From Halomonas litopenaei (GTDB taxonomy: Bacteria; Pseudomonadota; Gammaproteobacteria; Pseudomonadales; Halomonadaceae): 64,000 bases of DNA. Location: NCBI RefSeq assembly GCF_017303055.1, contig NZ_JAEKJT010000006.1:310001-374000 (forward strand). The letters are read 5' to 3'. Positions within the stretch are counted from its first letter, which is position 1, and each line of letters opens with the position of its first letter. Shown here piece by piece: positions 55,127 through 64,000 of the stretch. The notes beneath the pieces were generated by a model. That model saw nothing but the letters and a program-made list of their open reading frames with translations, did no database searches and was not told the DNA's origin. The position numbers were made by a program, and so were the translations under genes.

Positions 55127-55965
55127 GCGAGCCTCCCGGATCTCACCAAGGGCAAACCAAGAAATTCTCTCACCTGACGAGGCTTCATGATGCTGCGGCC
55201 GCTGGCTTCAATCCTCTCGCGCGTCAAGCGCACCAACTCCGCATTGTCTTTCACCAGAGTGCCATCGGGGCGCCAGAGGTTGTTCTCGAAACCCACACGG
55301 GCATGCCCACCGTGCGCTGCTGCCAACCCCATGCACTCGGCTTCCGTCGGCCCAAAGGCGCAGACGGCCCACCTATCACCCGGTGTCAGGGCTTCCAGAA
55401 ATTCAGGTAGGCGAGCCGGATCCGCCACCGGCGGTGTCTCATAGCGTCCCAGGACAAACAGCAGAAAGCTCTTGCCGGATGGCAAGACTCCGGCATCGCG
55501 AAGCTGGTTGAAGTGGAGCAGATCCTCAACGGAATAGAGGATGTATTGCACACTGCCCCCCTCGGCCTGAAGGTTACGGCAAACGGCGCCACTCGCTGCG
55601 ACCTCCTGAGGGTCGCCAAACAGCTCGCGCACGGCTACCGAGACGGATTCAGGACGAAGCTCTTCCAGCAGTTTCCTCTGGGCCTGTGGGTCATAACGCC
55701 CACCCGCCTCGCTGGTGACTTGCAGCACCATGTCATCGCCGACAGCTGCACGGATCATGCCCAGCGCGTCTCGATAGGCAGCCACATCCAATAGATGACG
55801 GCCATCAGGTTCACGCACGTGCAAGTGCACCATGGCCGCCCCCGCATCACGGCAGGCGAGCGCATCGGCGGCTAGCGCCTCTGGCGTCAGCGGGATTTGC
55901 GGGTGATCGACCCGGGTACGTCGAGCGCCGTTGGGGGCGACCATCAACAAGCAAGGTGATGTCAT
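55123..55965 (-). CDS. Beta-keto acid cleavage enzyme (BKACE family)
   Basis: 280 aa TIM barrel. Zinc ligands H47 and H49 (MVHLHVREPDGRH) and the C-terminal GFENNLW with the acidic residue. BKACE enzymes cleave a beta-keto acid with acetyl-CoA to give acetoacetate and a shorter acyl-CoA (as in 3-keto-5-aminohexanoate or dehydrocarnitine breakdown). Substrate not set by sequence. Overlaps its neighbours by 4 bp on both sides. Confidence 0.9.
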   Translation of the reverse strand: MTSPCLLMVAPNGARRTRVDHPQIPLTPEALAADALACRDAGAAMVHLHVREPDGRHLLDVAAYRDALGMIRAAVGDDMVLQVTSEAGGRYDPQAQRKLLEELRPESVSVAVRELFGDPQEVAASGAVCRNLQAEGGSVQYILYSVEDLLHFNQLRDAGVLPSGKSFLLFVLGRYETPPVADPARLPEFLEALTPGDRWAVCAFGPTEAECMGLAAAHGGHARVGFENNLWRPDGTLVKDNAELVRLTRERIEASGRSIMKPRQVREFLGLPLVRSGRLA

Positions 55966-56933
55966 GACTTCACCTCCGCGGGCTGATCTGCGGGCTGGTG
56001 TGCGGGCGGTTGTGCAGACTGAGGTGCAGCCTCGATGGCTTGCTGCAGCGCCACCAACTGGGCATCACGCTGAGCAGAAAGTTCGCTCAGTGACTGACCG
56101 CAAGCCGCCTGTTCGACACCAGCGACGACACGACTCTTGAGCGCCTCATCCACCGTCGGGGAGCCCAGACTGGCCCAGCGATATTGCTGACTCGGACCCA
56201 GGTGCTCTAAGTAGTGCTTGATTCCACCCTTTCCACCCCCCAGGTGATATGTCAGAAAAGGGCCCTGTATCGCCCAGCGCATTCCCGGGCCCGCGGTCAC
56301 CGCCCGGTCGATGTCTTCGACACTGGCGACCCCTTCCTGCAGCAGGTACAGCGCCTCGCGCCACACCGCAGACGTCAGACGGTTAGCGATGTGCCCCACC
56401 ATTTCCTTCTTCATCACCACGGGCTGCTTGCCGATGCCTCGGTAAAAGGTGGCGAGCCTGTCGACAACCTCTGCATCCGTCCCGTAGAGCTCGACAAGCG
56501 GCACCAGATGGGGAGGGTTGAAGGGATGAGCAATCGCGATTCGCGACGGTTCCGGTGCATCCAAGGCAATATCGGAGTGTTGCATCGACGACGTGCTGCT
56601 GACGATCAACGCCGACGGAGGGGCCAGCCGTTGAATGTCCGCCAGCAGCCTACGCTTCATCTCTGCCGACTCCGGCGCATTCTCCACCACCAGGTCCGCT
56701 TGCTCGACGGCCTCAGCTAAAGCGCCACATACCTTGGGCTCACGTGGAGAGCCCCCCAGTGTTTCCATGTCGGCAGCCACAAGATCTGCAAAAGCGGCTC
56801 TTGCAGAAGCGTCCGGGTCATACGCACTGACCTCTAACCCACGCGAAAGGAAATAGGCGGCCCAACAGATGCCAATCGTGCCGCATCCCACTATCGCAAT
56901 GCGCGTTATCACAGACTCGGAATCGTTCATCAT
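55962..56933 (-). CDS. 3-hydroxyacyl-CoA / beta-hydroxyacid dehydrogenase
   Basis: 323 aa. N-terminal NAD domain GCGTIGICWAAYFLSRG and the catalytic region SSTSSMQHSDI, AHPFNPPHLVPLVE, then the C-terminal helical domain with VGHIANRLTSAVWREALYLL. The family includes L-carnitine dehydrogenase and L-gulonate 3-dehydrogenase; members oxidise 3-hydroxy acids or their CoA esters. It would make the beta-keto acid for the BKACE. The C-terminal tail (about 290-323) is Gln/Pro/Ala rich. Confidence 0.88.
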   Translation of the reverse strand: MMNDSESVITRIAIVGCGTIGICWAAYFLSRGLEVSAYDPDASARAAFADLVAADMETLGGSPREPKVCGALAEAVEQADLVVENAPESAEMKRRLLADIQRLAPPSALIVSSTSSMQHSDIALDAPEPSRIAIAHPFNPPHLVPLVELYGTDAEVVDRLATFYRGIGKQPVVMKKEMVGHIANRLTSAVWREALYLLQEGVASVEDIDRAVTAGPGMRWAIQGPFLTYHLGGGKGGIKHYLEHLGPSQQYRWASLGSPTVDEALKSRVVAGVEQAACGQSLSELSAQRDAQLVALQQAIEAAPQSAQPPAHQPADQPAEVKS

Positions 56934-58804
56934 GATGCTCCCTGCAGCTGGTTACGACGTGCCACATTCCAAGCCCAGCCATACAGGGCAAACAGCCCGA
57001 TGACGCCAACCAAGCCCGGAGCCAGGCCCGGCAAGACCGCTAGAATGCCGACGATGAGGAGAATGGCGGCATCCAGCCAGCGACGCCCTGTCAATCGGGC
57101 TCCACCCAAGGCTCCGGCGAAGGCCAGGACAAACGCCAGGGCTCGCAGGGCTGCGGTGGTGATTTCCCACGCACCGCCCATGCCAATCAATGCGGGGTAG
57201 GCCAGAATCAGGAAGGGAATAATGTAGGTGGCGGCGCCAAGCCGTACGGCATGACCGGCCACATTCAACCATCCCGCCTGAGCGATGCCTGCCGCGACGA
57301 AAACCGCGATACACACCGGCGGGGTAATCACCGAGATCGTCGCAAAATAGAAGACAAAGAGATGGGCGACCAGCGGCTCAACGCCCATACGCGTCAAGGC
57401 CGGAGCCAGAACAGCGGCCACCAGGACATACGCCGCGGTGGTGGGAATGCCCATCCCCATGATGAGACAGATAACGGCAACGATCAGCGCCACGAGGAAA
57501 AGCTGCTCGCCGGCCACGCTCACCACCAGGGTGGATAGCGTCACTCCGATACCGGTCATGTTGAGCATTGCGACAAGTATCTGAGCCCCTGCCAGCAGGA
57601 CACCGATGATGACCATGCCCTTGCCAGCGTCTTCAAGCCCGGTCATGAGCATCCGCATCATCTGCGCGGGCGGTGTGCGGTCCAGAATGCCGAAGGTCAC
57701 ATAGCACAGCAGTAGCGACGCTATGCCCAGAAATGCGGAGTACTGGATGGAGTAGCCCGTCAGTACGCCACCAAACAGGCCGCCCAAGGCCGCCAGAATG
57801 GGCACAATTCGTCTGAACTGCAGTACATCCGGCCAGCGTGGCAAGTCGGCCTCGGGCACCAGCGGCAGCGCACGCCGCACCGCCACCACGTGAATGGTAA
57901 AAAACACTGCCACATAGAAGAGAGCGGCAGGCAGCAGCGCCGCCAGAGCGATAGTGACGTAGCTGACGCCCAGGATCTCGGCCATGATGAATGCGGCGGC
58001 TCCCAGAATGGGCGGTGCAATTTGACCACCCGTCGAGGCCACCGACTCGACGCCTCCGGCGAAAGCGGCGGGATACTTCAAGCGCTTCATCATCGGAATC
58101 GTGAAGTTGCCTGTGGTCGCGACATTGGCCACCGCACTGCCACTCACCATGGCAAACAGGCTCGACGCGACCGTGGCAATCTTGGCTGCTCCACCTTGGC
58201 TTCGGCCTCCAATGCGCATCGACAGATCAATGAAGGTCTGGCCCCCTCCCGTATGCAGCAGCAATGATCCGAACAAGACGAACGCAGCGATCGTGGTCGC
58301 CGCCACACCAAGCAGCATGCCCCAGATTCCCAGGTCACCAAGGAAAAGCGTTTCGGTCACAAAAGCGGTGTCGAAACCTCGATGACTCAACGGGCCAGAC
58401 AGCAGATTGCCGAACAGCGCATAGGCAATGCCAAGCGCTACCAGCATGGGAAAAATCCAGCCGATGGCACGCCGCGCGACTTCCAGGATGGTGAGCACCA
58501 GCGTCGCTGCCATGAGCTTGTCCTGAGTGGTCGCCCAGGGCAGCGTCGACAGAATCTCGTCTGCCTTTACCGTGACATAGAGGCAGGACGTGATGGCACC
58601 AATGGCAAGCATGACATCAACGATGATCCCAACTGGACGCCATGACTTGCCTGCGCCCAGAGGGAAGCTAAGAAGGCCCAGTCCAATCACCAGCGCAAGA
58701 AAAACGCTTCGATGTACCAGGCTATCGAATGGCCCTGTTGCCGAGGTGTAGAAAATGAAGCCACCGAGAACCAGGGCGACCAACATCAAGCTTTTATTAC
58801 GCAT
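56930..58804 (-). CDS. TRAP transporter fused permease (DctQ-DctM, TAXI type)
   Basis: 624 aa. Small DctQ-like N-terminal part (about four helices) fused to a DctM-like domain (about twelve helices), as in TAXI-type TRAP systems. Motifs VSGSAVANVATTGNFTIPMMKR and LIMGMGIPTTAAYVLVAAVLAP are the membrane-reentrant loops. Works with the TAXI solute-binding protein just upstream to import an organic acid using an ion gradient. Confidence 0.92.
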   Translation of the reverse strand: MRNKSLMLVALVLGGFIFYTSATGPFDSLVHRSVFLALVIGLGLLSFPLGAGKSWRPVGIIVDVMLAIGAITSCLYVTVKADEILSTLPWATTQDKLMAATLVLTILEVARRAIGWIFPMLVALGIAYALFGNLLSGPLSHRGFDTAFVTETLFLGDLGIWGMLLGVAATTIAAFVLFGSLLLHTGGGQTFIDLSMRIGGRSQGGAAKIATVASSLFAMVSGSAVANVATTGNFTIPMMKRLKYPAAFAGGVESVASTGGQIAPPILGAAAFIMAEILGVSYVTIALAALLPAALFYVAVFFTIHVVAVRRALPLVPEADLPRWPDVLQFRRIVPILAALGGLFGGVLTGYSIQYSAFLGIASLLLCYVTFGILDRTPPAQMMRMLMTGLEDAGKGMVIIGVLLAGAQILVAMLNMTGIGVTLSTLVVSVAGEQLFLVALIVAVICLIMGMGIPTTAAYVLVAAVLAPALTRMGVEPLVAHLFVFYFATISVITPPVCIAVFVAAGIAQAGWLNVAGHAVRLGAATYIIPFLILAYPALIGMGGAWEITTAALRALAFVLAFAGALGGARLTGRRWLDAAILLIVGILAVLPGLAPGLVGVIGLFALYGWAWNVARRNQLQGAS

Positions 58805-58822
58805 GGGACCGGGCTCCTGAGA

Positions 58823-59794
58823 TTATTCCACCGGCTGCAGGTGGTCAGGAATCTCGTAGCCCTGCTCTTCGAAGTAGCGAGCGGCGCCTGGATGGAAGGG
58901 AACCGTGCCGCTTTCCAACGTGAGTTCGGCGATGTCTACATTCGCCAGGTTGGCCAATGCGCTCACCTGCGGATCTGGGTTCTCCATGACCGCCTTGACG
59001 ATGTCATACGCCATCTGCTCATCCAGGTCCGGCGATGAATGCATGGCGAGGCCGAAGCTCCAGGTGGTGTAGGCAGGCATACCTTCGGCCGCGCCCTCTG
59101 GAATATCTACCACGGAGATGTCAGGCATCTGCTCCCGCAGGGTGTTCGCCTGATCCTCGTCCAGTGACAACACCTGAATCGGCGTAAAGGTCGCGACGTC
59201 CATGGAGGATCCGTCGAGCTTGTTGCCGACCCCGGACTTGACGTAACCGGCGATGCGATTGTCCTTCACACCGGCCACGACGTCGGTGGTGGAGCCTCGC
59301 ACGTAGTCGGGTGAGATGCCCAAGGTCTCCATGACGGCCAGCGTTGTCGCCTCGGTAGCCGACCCGGTAATACCTGGGTTAAGACCAACTCCGTTCAGGT
59401 CGGTCAACGACGACACCCCGGCATCCTCGCGCATGACCACATTCTGCGGGGCTGCCGAATACACCCACAGCAGACGGTTATCTACCGGCCGATCAGCAAA
59501 CTCACCTTCGCCCGAGTAGGCGTGATAGCCCACATTGGTGGTGACAAGCCCCATATCGAGCTGGCCGCGAAGAATCCGGCGAAGATTGTCGACGGTGGCT
59601 CCCGTTTCGACGACCGATGCGCGAACCCCTTCGACTTTCTGGTTGATGATCTGGCCGACGGCCACGAAATAGCCGTACTGGCTGGAGGAGGTAGAGGTGG
59701 AGCCGATAAGCAGCTGATCTTCCGCCTGGGCAGCAGCGGACATCAGGCCGGCACTGAGGATGGCAGCCAGCAGCGGCGTCTTGTATGAGGACAT
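58823..59794 (-). CDS. TAXI-family TRAP solute-binding protein
   Basis: 323 aa. Signal peptide (MSSYKTPLLAAILSAGLMSAAAQA). Family segments: GSTSTSSSQYGYFVAVGQIIN, LRRILRGQLDMGLVTTNV and YTTWSFGLAMHSSPDL. Binds the substrate in the periplasm and hands it to the fused permease. First gene of the minus-strand operon; divergent from a LysR gene. Confidence 0.92.
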   Translation of the reverse strand: MSSYKTPLLAAILSAGLMSAAAQAEDQLLIGSTSTSSSQYGYFVAVGQIINQKVEGVRASVVETGATVDNLRRILRGQLDMGLVTTNVGYHAYSGEGEFADRPVDNRLLWVYSAAPQNVVMREDAGVSSLTDLNGVGLNPGITGSATEATTLAVMETLGISPDYVRGSTTDVVAGVKDNRIAGYVKSGVGNKLDGSSMDVATFTPIQVLSLDEDQANTLREQMPDISVVDIPEGAAEGMPAYTTWSFGLAMHSSPDLDEQMAYDIVKAVMENPDPQVSALANLANVDIAELTLESGTVPFHPGAARYFEEQGYEIPDHLQPVE

Positions 59795-59922
59795 GGCGTA
59801 GCTCTCTCTGGTGTTATCTATTATTGGCGTCCAGTAGACGAGTGTCGTGCGACCTCCACACCTTGGAAAGAATGACGGTATTTGTCTAATATATTTAACC
59901 GAACGAGACTTTTACTTTTTTT

Positions 59923-60834
59923 ATGCAACCATCTATCCGACAGTTGAAGGCATTTGTGGCCGTCGCAGAACACGGCAGTTTCATAGAGGCCTCCGAACGC
60001 CTGCACCTCTCTCAACCGGCCTTGAGCATTGCCATCCGCAAGCTTGAGGAGTCGGTCGGGGGCATGCTCTTCAACCGCTCGCCCAGGGGGATCCAGCTGA
60101 CCCCGGAAGGTCGCTATTTTCTGCCTATCGCAAGGCGCCTGATCAGTGATTGGGACGAGGCCCTGGGAGATATCGGCGAACTCTTCAACAAGGAACGCGG
60201 CAAGGTGACGCTAGCCGCCCTTCCGACCCTCGCGGCCGGCTTCCTCCCTGCCGTCTTGGCGGACTACCGGCGGCAGTACCCCAATATCGCCATCAACGTC
60301 CATGATGTCCTGGCCAACCAGGTGGATGAACTCGTCAGAGACCAGCGAGCGGATATCGGCTTTTCGGTGAAGCCCAGCGGGGCAGAGGCCATACATTTCG
60401 AATCGCTGGTGGACGACCACTTCGTTGCGGTCTGCCCCCATGGACATCCCCTGCTGAACCAGGACGAGGTGAAGTGGGAGGAGTTGATCGCCTATCCCGT
60501 CATCGCCCTTAGCCGGCTTTCGAGCACCCGGCAGGCCATCGACGAGGTGTTGCAACACCTCGATGCGGAGATGGACGTCATGTGCGAAGTCAGTCAGATC
60601 GGCACAGCAGGACGCATGGTCGCAGCCGGACAAGGCGTCGCCGCCCTACCCTCCCTCAGCTTTAAACAAATCTCGTCTGAGGGGCTAGAGTGGCGTCCAC
60701 TGACCCACCCCACCGTTCCACGCACGCTGGGAATCATCACACCAGCGCGCTCGTTACAGTCCGCCGCTGCCACCGCCATGCTGGAAGTCGTGAGAAAGCA
60801 CGCGCTGACGCTTAATCCGCTGGAAATTCAATAG
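59923..60834 (+). CDS. LysR-family regulator of the TRAP/BKACE operon
   Basis: 303 aa. Helix-turn-helix SFIEASERLHLSQPALSIAI at about 19-38, effector domain from 92. Start ATG at 59923. The 128-bp divergent gap to the solute-binding gene is AT-rich around 59879-59900 (TATTTGTCTAATATATTTAACC), which could hold the promoters and a LysR site. Confidence 0.92.
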   Translation: MQPSIRQLKAFVAVAEHGSFIEASERLHLSQPALSIAIRKLEESVGGMLFNRSPRGIQLTPEGRYFLPIARRLISDWDEALGDIGELFNKERGKVTLAALPTLAAGFLPAVLADYRRQYPNIAINVHDVLANQVDELVRDQRADIGFSVKPSGAEAIHFESLVDDHFVAVCPHGHPLLNQDEVKWEELIAYPVIALSRLSSTRQAIDEVLQHLDAEMDVMCEVSQIGTAGRMVAAGQGVAALPSLSFKQISSEGLEWRPLTHPTVPRTLGIITPARSLQSAAATAMLEVVRKHALTLNPLEIQ

Positions 60835-61198
60835 TCGAGACGAAGGCTTCCCCCATCTCGCCACATCGCTAATAGCCAATAGCCAGAGATAGGGGAACTG
60901 CCCCAGGCCAGCTTTCACCCGCAATGCCAGACGGTGTTGATGGCGCACCGCCGTGGCCTATCGAGGAATTCTCATCGACTCTAGGTAGAAGAAACGACGC
61001 ATGTCGTGGCTTCACCCTAGCGTCGATCCACAGCACCACGCCCAGCATCAGCGCCAGATTGTCCTGTTCTGACGAATAGTGTTTCCCCCCTTTGCCGCTT
61101 TATCACGCCGCCTGTGCCTTCCAAAATTCACCGCGTCGATTGCCAGCGCATCGGCGATGCGCCTTTCCTTTCAACGCTCAGACAGACAGGCAGCCATC
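60835..61198. other. Gap between LysR and DUF4437 genes
   Basis: 364 bp with no supported gene. A direct AATAGCC repeat (near 60870) is the only visible structure. The upstream extension of the DUF4437 frame does not look coding. Confidence 0.45.
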
Positions 61199-62068
61199 AT
61201 GAAACGTCCTTTCTCCCTTGCTCTACTTGGCCTCTCGATCGCCGTTACCAGCATCACCGCCCACGCCGATGGCCAGTCCTCGCTCACGCCAACCAGCGAA
61301 GTCGTCCAGCAATCCGATATCGACTGGGGCTATCTCAATCCGCTGCGCGGTGACCAGAGCCCGGCCGCAGGTGACCTGTGGGGCGACCGCACCAAGGATG
61401 GCGCTTCCGGCTTCCTGGTGAAGTTCAATGAAGGTTTCTCCTCACCGCCTCACATCCACAACATCACCTATCGTGGTGTGGTCATCCAGGGCGAGGTTCA
61501 CAACGATGACAAGAACGCCGATGAGCAGTGGCTGCCCGCAGGCTCGTTCTGGATCCAGCCGGCGGGGGAATCTCATATCACTGCAGCCCGTGACGAGGTC
61601 AATATGGCCTACATCGAGATCGATGAAGGGCCCTATCTGGTACAGCCAGAATCCGAGGCCTTCCACAACGACGAAGAGCCGCTGAATGTCGCCGAAAACA
61701 ACCTGGTATGGCTGGATGCCAATGACATTCGCTGGATCAGCCTCCCGGGCAGCGACGACGCCGCACAAGGCCCGAAGACCGCTTTCCTGTGGGGCAACCC
61801 GGACGCCGGACAGATGAGTGGCCGTCTGGTGAAACTGCCAGCCGATTTCTCGGTTGAGATCACAAGCCACGCCGACGAATTCCGCGCCGTGGTCATCAAG
61901 GGCGACCTGACCCACGAGACCGAAGGCAAGAACGACAGTCAGCACCTGACGACCGGCAGCTACTTCGGTTCACAGGGCGAGATCACCCATGACATCGCCA
62001 CCGGTGCCGACGGCGAGACACTGCTCTACGTGCGTACCAATGGCGATTTCGACATCGTTGAGCAATGA
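61199..62068 (+). CDS. DUF4437 cupin-like periplasmic protein
   Basis: 289 aa. Signal peptide ([23 protein letters not shown]) followed by a two-cupin pattern: [25 protein letters not shown] (first site with histidines) and [27 protein letters not shown] (second). Metal-binding is likely. DUF4437 has no set function. Start ATG at 61199 chosen for the signal peptide. Confidence 0.8.
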   Translation: MKRPFSLALLGLSIAVTSITAHADGQSSLTPTSEVVQQSDIDWGYLNPLRGDQSPAAGDLWGDRTKDGASGFLVKFNEGFSSPPHIHNITYRGVVIQGEVHNDDKNADEQWLPAGSFWIQPAGESHITAARDEVNMAYIEIDEGPYLVQPESEAFHNDEEPLNVAENNLVWLDANDIRWISLPGSDDAAQGPKTAFLWGNPDAGQMSGRLVKLPADFSVEITSHADEFRAVVIKGDLTHETEGKNDSQHLTTGSYFGSQGEITHDIATGADGETLLYVRTNGDFDIVEQ

Positions 62069-62112
62069 TCTTCGAGAGCTGAACCAGCAACCATAAAGCG
62101 CTGCAGAAAACG

Positions 62113-62151
62113 CGAACGGCCACCCGGCTTCAAGACCGAGGTGACCGTTCG
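62113..62151. terminator. Hairpin between DUF4437 and galE
   Basis: CGAACGG (62113-62119) and CCGTTCG (62145-62151), extended by CACC and GGTG with a bulge. It lies between convergent genes. Confidence 0.6.
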
Positions 62152-62339
62152 TGTTCAGGGCTATGTCTGTGACACCTTCGTCAAGGCTCACCGATAAGGG
62201 TATGAGCTTACCCTTTTTCACCGGGGCGGATGGCAAAAGAAAGCCACGTCATCGAAAACGACGTCTTACGATTGCGCTGCCGACCTGGCCTTAAGTGCAT
62301 CATCCTGGTGTCTATTTCCTCTTCTTCCGTCCAGCGGGA

Positions 62340-63347
62340 TTATGGCGGGTGCCCCAGAAAGTGGCGGTTCTCGAACAGCCACGCGTGGGTCAGGATGTCA
62401 CGCAAGTCATAGGTCGGTGCCCAGCCGAGCACTTCCTGGGCCTTGCAGATACTGGCCACCAGCCGGGCTGGATCGCCAGGGCGCCTGGGGCAGATCGATG
62501 TCTCGATCTTGCGACCGCTGACCTCCTCTGCGGTCCGAATCAGCTCGAATACGCTGTAGCCAACACCACAGCCAAGATTGAAGGTCTCACTGCTCCCTCC
62601 CGCAAGCAGGCGCTCCAGGGCCAGCTCATGGGCACGACAGAGATCTTCTACGTGCACAAAATCGCGTATGCAGGACCCGTCAGCGGTCGGATAGTCGTCG
62701 CCGAACACCTGGATCTGCGAGCGTCTCCCGGAGGCTGCCTGGAGTACCAGAGGAATCAGGTGAGTCTCCGGATCGTGCCTCTCCCCCAACACACCCTCGG
62801 GATCCGCGCCGGCAGCATTGAAGTAGCGCAGACAGATGGACCGCATGCCATAGGCAAGCCGATAATCCTCGAGCGCCCTTTCGACGAGGTGCTTGGTATT
62901 GCCATAGGGGTTGATCGGGTTGCAGTCACGACTCTCGTCGAGATCTCCCTCTCCGGGCACACCATAGACTGCGGCGGTCGAGGAAAAGACGAGGCGCGAA
63001 ATGTCGTGCCTGACCATGGCATCCAATAGTACTAGGCTCTTCATAACGTTGTTGTGGTAGAAGGCGGCGGGATCGCGCACAGACTCACCAACCTCGATCA
63101 ACGCTGCGAAGTGCATCACAACATCAAAGGCCTGCGATGCAAGAAGACGGTCGAGGAGCGCACTGTCACCGAGGTCTCCAACCATCAGTTCGGCGTCCAT
63201 CACGGCATCGCGATGGCCTCTTGAGAGATTGTCGAGCACGGTGACAGCGTACCCCGAACGCCTCAGCCGTTTGACCATGTGCGAGCCGATGTAGCCGGCT
63301 CCTCCCACCACCAGCACTCTGGCCTTGCTGCTATGCTCCGTCGTCAT
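62340..63347 (-). CDS. galE: UDP-glucose 4-epimerase
   Basis: 335 aa SDR-type epimerase interconverting UDP-glucose and UDP-galactose. NAD motif VGGAGYIGSH, catalytic Ser-Thr (SSTAAVYG) and Tyr-x3-Lys (YGNTKH). C-terminal GRRSQIQVFGDDYPTADGS motif. GGGGGAG precedes the ATG. Supplies sugar for surface polysaccharide or galactose use. Confidence 0.95.
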   Translation of the reverse strand: MTTEHSSKARVLVVGGAGYIGSHMVKRLRRSGYAVTVLDNLSRGHRDAVMDAELMVGDLGDSALLDRLLASQAFDVVMHFAALIEVGESVRDPAAFYHNNVMKSLVLLDAMVRHDISRLVFSSTAAVYGVPGEGDLDESRDCNPINPYGNTKHLVERALEDYRLAYGMRSICLRYFNAAGADPEGVLGERHDPETHLIPLVLQAASGRRSQIQVFGDDYPTADGSCIRDFVHVEDLCRAHELALERLLAGGSSETFNLGCGVGYSVFELIRTAEEVSGRKIETSICPRRPGDPARLVASICKAQEVLGWAPTYDLRDILTHAWLFENRHFLGHPP

Positions 63348-63392
63348 GCATCACTCCCCCCGTCTGCGCCGAAGGTTTACTGCCCGCGCCAC

Positions 63393-64000
63393 TCAACCAT
63401 CCACGGTCGCCTCGCTCGACCAGCGTTCAAGCTTGCGGTACAGGGTGGAAGGACTGACAGCCAAGGCGCGTGCAGCGCCGGGCACGCTACCGTGGTTTAG
63501 CGAAATAGCCCGCTCGATCACCAGCCGTTCGATCTGGGCCAGAGTCATGCCATCGAAGGAGGCCTCGACGTCAACGGGCTTCGCGCCTGGGGAAGGAGGT
63601 TCGGCAGCCTGCGCGGCGCCATACCCAACCGGACTAGGGGGGGAGGCCTGAGGAGCAGAGCTGACTTCCTGAGGCAACAGTGGTGCCAGCGAGAGGTCCG
63701 GCCCAGGACTCATGACCACTGCACGCCGCATCATGTTCTGCAGCTCCCGCACGTTGCCAGGCCAGCCGTAGCGCTGGAGTCGTCGAATGGCGGCAGCCTC
63801 CAGAGGATCAAACGTCTTGCCCTCCTCGGCGGCAAAACGATCAAGAAACACCTGTGCCAACAGCACGACGTCATCGCCACGCTCGCGCAGGGGTGGCAGC
63901 TCGATCGGCAACACGGATAACCGATAGAACAGATCTTCACGAAAGCGGCCGGCCTGCACCTCAGCGATGGGGTCGCGGTTGGTGGCACAAATGACTCGCA
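63393..64000 (-). CDS. Sigma-54-dependent Fis-family activator, C-terminal part
   Basis: The frame is open to the window edge. It shows the end of the AAA+ domain (CATNRDP, RFREDLFYRLSVLPIELPPLRER) with the R-finger region and NVRELQNMMRR, then a flexible Pro/Ser linker and a Fis-type helix-turn-helix (GSVPGAARALAVSPSTLYRKLERW in parts). Activates sigma-54 promoters. The N-terminal sensor domain and GAFTGA loop lie outside. Ends 46 bp before galE's start, on the same strand; galE lies downstream. Confidence 0.92.
   Translation of the reverse strand, partial: RVICATNRDPIAEVQAGRFREDLFYRLSVLPIELPPLRERGDDVVLLAQVFLDRFAAEEGKTFDPLEAAAIRRLQRYGWPGNVRELQNMMRRAVVMSPGPDLSLAPLLPQEVSSAPQASPPSPVGYGAAQAAEPPSPGAKPVDVEASFDGMTLAQIERLVIERAISLNHGSVPGAARALAVSPSTLYRKLERWSSEATVDG

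Noticed and set aside
53801..55177. 458-codon plus-strand frame opposite the AtuA gene
   Set aside because: Shadow frame; the minus-strand operon with 4-bp overlaps is convincing.

Overview
The window reads as chromosomal DNA of a high-GC gammaproteobacterium, most likely a Halomonadaceae member (Halomonas/Chromohalobacter-like). This rests on the polyhydroxyalkanoate genes (class I phaC, phasin, DUF6489), the aroC-prmB-smrB order shared with Enterobacteria, and the TRAP/TAXI and LysR-rich catabolic islands. No sequence search was possible, so the taxon is inference. Codons and base composition are fairly uniform, except for more AT-rich stretches around 40.2-41.7 kb and 48.4-51.8 kb.

Layout. 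0-4 kb: end of lnt, then phaC, phasin and DUF6489 on the minus strand (PHA storage). 4-7 kb: aroC and prmB, divergent from an smrB-like gene. 7-10.2 kb: an RssA-type patatin and two alpha/beta hydrolases. 10.6-14 kb: a LysR gene divergent from a GST gene and an unusual PNPOx-ferredoxin reductase fusion. 14.2-23.9 kb: a zinc-limitation island. It holds a zinc-finger-less DksA paralogue, two COG0523 metallochaperone GTPases, FolE2, a ThrS away from the usual infC context, LuxS, and ZnuB/ZnuC/ZnuA. Two matching GTTAT-N3-ATAAC dyads, good Zur-box candidates, precede dksA and lie between znuC and znuA. 24-26.4 kb: small stress or accessory genes (SnoaL-like, pirin, DoxX, a secreted hypothetical). 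26.7-29.5 kb: a folate-independent methionine synthase set (MesX/DUF1852, MesD, flavin reductase). 29.5-32.1 kb: LysR, SDR and a DJ-1/PfpI protein.

32.2-38.3 kb: a third COG0523 GTPase, an amidohydrolase, a YjiH-type membrane protein and a class II aldolase, facing a LysR gene across two abutting 19-bp dyads. 38.3-45.4 kb is accessory. It carries a MITE-like palindromic element, an EamA transporter, an AbiEi antitoxin whose AbiEii toxin is cut to a stub, a LysR/MFS pair, a MazG-like gene, and a second regulator/nucleotidyltransferase pair in which the nucleotidyltransferase is again cut short. 45.9-53.2 kb: a LysR-controlled catabolic set (two aminoaldehyde dehydrogenases, iron alcohol dehydrogenase, APC permease, DUF3156), probably for an amino alcohol or polyamine. 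53.4-60.8 kb: a tightly overlapping operon (TAXI-TRAP importer, hydroxyacyl-CoA/hydroxyacid dehydrogenase, BKACE, split AtuA) with a divergent LysR, probably a beta-hydroxy-acid catabolic route. 61-64 kb: a cupin-like DUF4437 protein, galE, and the C-terminal part of a sigma-54 activator running off the window.

The strongest themes are: (1) a compact zinc-sparing regulon that includes luxS; (2) two type IV-like toxin-antitoxin loci in which only the toxin has been lost while the regulator and a clear operator remain; (3) two related palindromic elements, both between convergent genes; (4) a candidate pathway joining BKACE, a hydroxyacid dehydrogenase and AtuA. No rRNA, tRNA, CRISPR array or intact insertion sequence was seen.
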